Assembly: GCA_030041045.1 (NCBI GenBank)
Contig: JASHOQ010000060.1
Coordinates: 1-39,464 of the forward strand
Length of the DNA: 39,464 nt
DNA from: Acidobacteriaceae bacterium
Lineage (GTDB): Bacteria > Acidobacteriota > Terriglobia > Terriglobales > Acidobacteriaceae
Direction of reading: 5' to 3'
A program made the position numbers and the translations under genes. This document shows, piece by piece, positions 39,277-39,464 of the stretch. The notes under the pieces are model-generated. The model was given only the letters and a program-made list of their open reading frames with translations. It did no database searches and had not been told where the DNA came from. Numbering within the stretch: position 1 is the first letter of the stretch; every line of letters begins with the position of its first letter.

Positions 39277-39464
39277 CTAGACGATGCGCATGGTCATGCC
39301 GCCATCGATGACCAGGTTTTCGCCGGTGATAAAGTCGTTCACTACGAGCTCCAGGATGGCGCGGGCCACATCCTCGGGTTTGCCTTCGCGGTGCAGGGGA
39401 ATGCGGTTCTGGATATTGTTCTCCGCCTGTTCCGGGGTGAGGTAATCCTGAAAGGGGGTGCGGA
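39277..39464 (-). CDS. short-chain dehydrogenase, C-terminal part only
   Basis: The last 62 codons of a leftward gene cut by the window edge. TPFQDYLTPEQAENNIQNRI, then PLHREGKPEDVARAILELV and ITGENLVIDGGMTM, form the standard SDR C-terminal pattern (iPl-R-x-G, peDvA, TG, vDGG). It is followed by 269 nt without a convincing gene, which holds the dehydrogenase promoter. It may be another sugar or polyol oxidoreductase of the same locus. Confidence 0.85.
   Translation of the reverse strand, partial: RTPFQDYLTPEQAENNIQNRIPLHREGKPEDVARAILELVVNDFITGENLVIDGGMTMRIV

Overview
The window looks like GC-rich chromosomal DNA of a soil or plant-litter Acidobacteriota (Terriglobia-like). This is inferred from the integrase style, several Tat-exported glycoside hydrolases, dispersed intergenic repeats (GGGGCTAAAGCCCC hairpins; CTCAGGATGACAACC-type units) and protein flavour, not from a marker gene. 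No rRNA, CRISPR array or complete insertion sequence was seen.

Layout. (1) 1-3630: one end of an integrated element. A leftward, translationally coupled operon encodes a MoxR-type AAA+ ATPase, a VirB1-like lytic transglycosylase and the start of a VirB9/TrbG-like protein. A rightward tyrosine integrase with a fused excisionase-like helix-turn-helix follows, ending beside the 3' end of a tRNA-Cys gene, the likely attachment site. (2) 3628-12624: tRNA-Cys, tRNA-Gly and housekeeping or accessory genes: a LolD/MacB-type ABC ATPase, a 320-aa protein I do not recognise, a TM2/zinc-ribbon membrane protein, an aldo/keto reductase, a family 2 glycosyltransferase, a tiny membrane protein, a FucP-like sugar transporter, a ferritin-like/VIT1 iron exporter and a rhomboid protease. 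Repeat-rich spacers lie between them. (3) 12700-15571: a Flp pilin behind a long perfect hairpin, hypA-hypB, and a class I aminotransferase. (4) 15729-22844: two head-to-head two-component modules with related histidine kinases. One partner regulator has a degenerate GGDEF domain, the other an HDOD domain. (5) 22936-39464: a visibly more AT-rich carbohydrate region. It encodes a DUF4038/GH140-like protein, a double-domain Tat-exported esterase, a GH12-like secreted endoglucanase, a GH31 enzyme with an N-terminal CBM9-like region, a GH39 enzyme, and a leftward catabolic run: alcohol dehydrogenase, short-chain dehydrogenase, xylose-isomerase-like TIM barrel, HUMPS/KGPDC-like decarboxylase or aldolase, SMP-30 lactonase. 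A second dehydrogenase is cut by the right edge.

How it fits together. In region 5 exported hydrolases would release sugars from a plant polysaccharide. The cytoplasmic set (oxidation, lactone opening, second oxidation, isomerisation or C-C cleavage) could process one of them. Three copies of a TGATATATCA-type palindrome overlap plausible promoters of the GH12-like gene, the GH31 gene and the dehydrogenase operon, which suggests one unlinked regulator. The HUMPS-family enzyme lacks the usual phosphate-binding Gly-Arg, and no sugar kinase is visible, so the pathway may act on non-phosphorylated acids. This is my best candidate for something undescribed.
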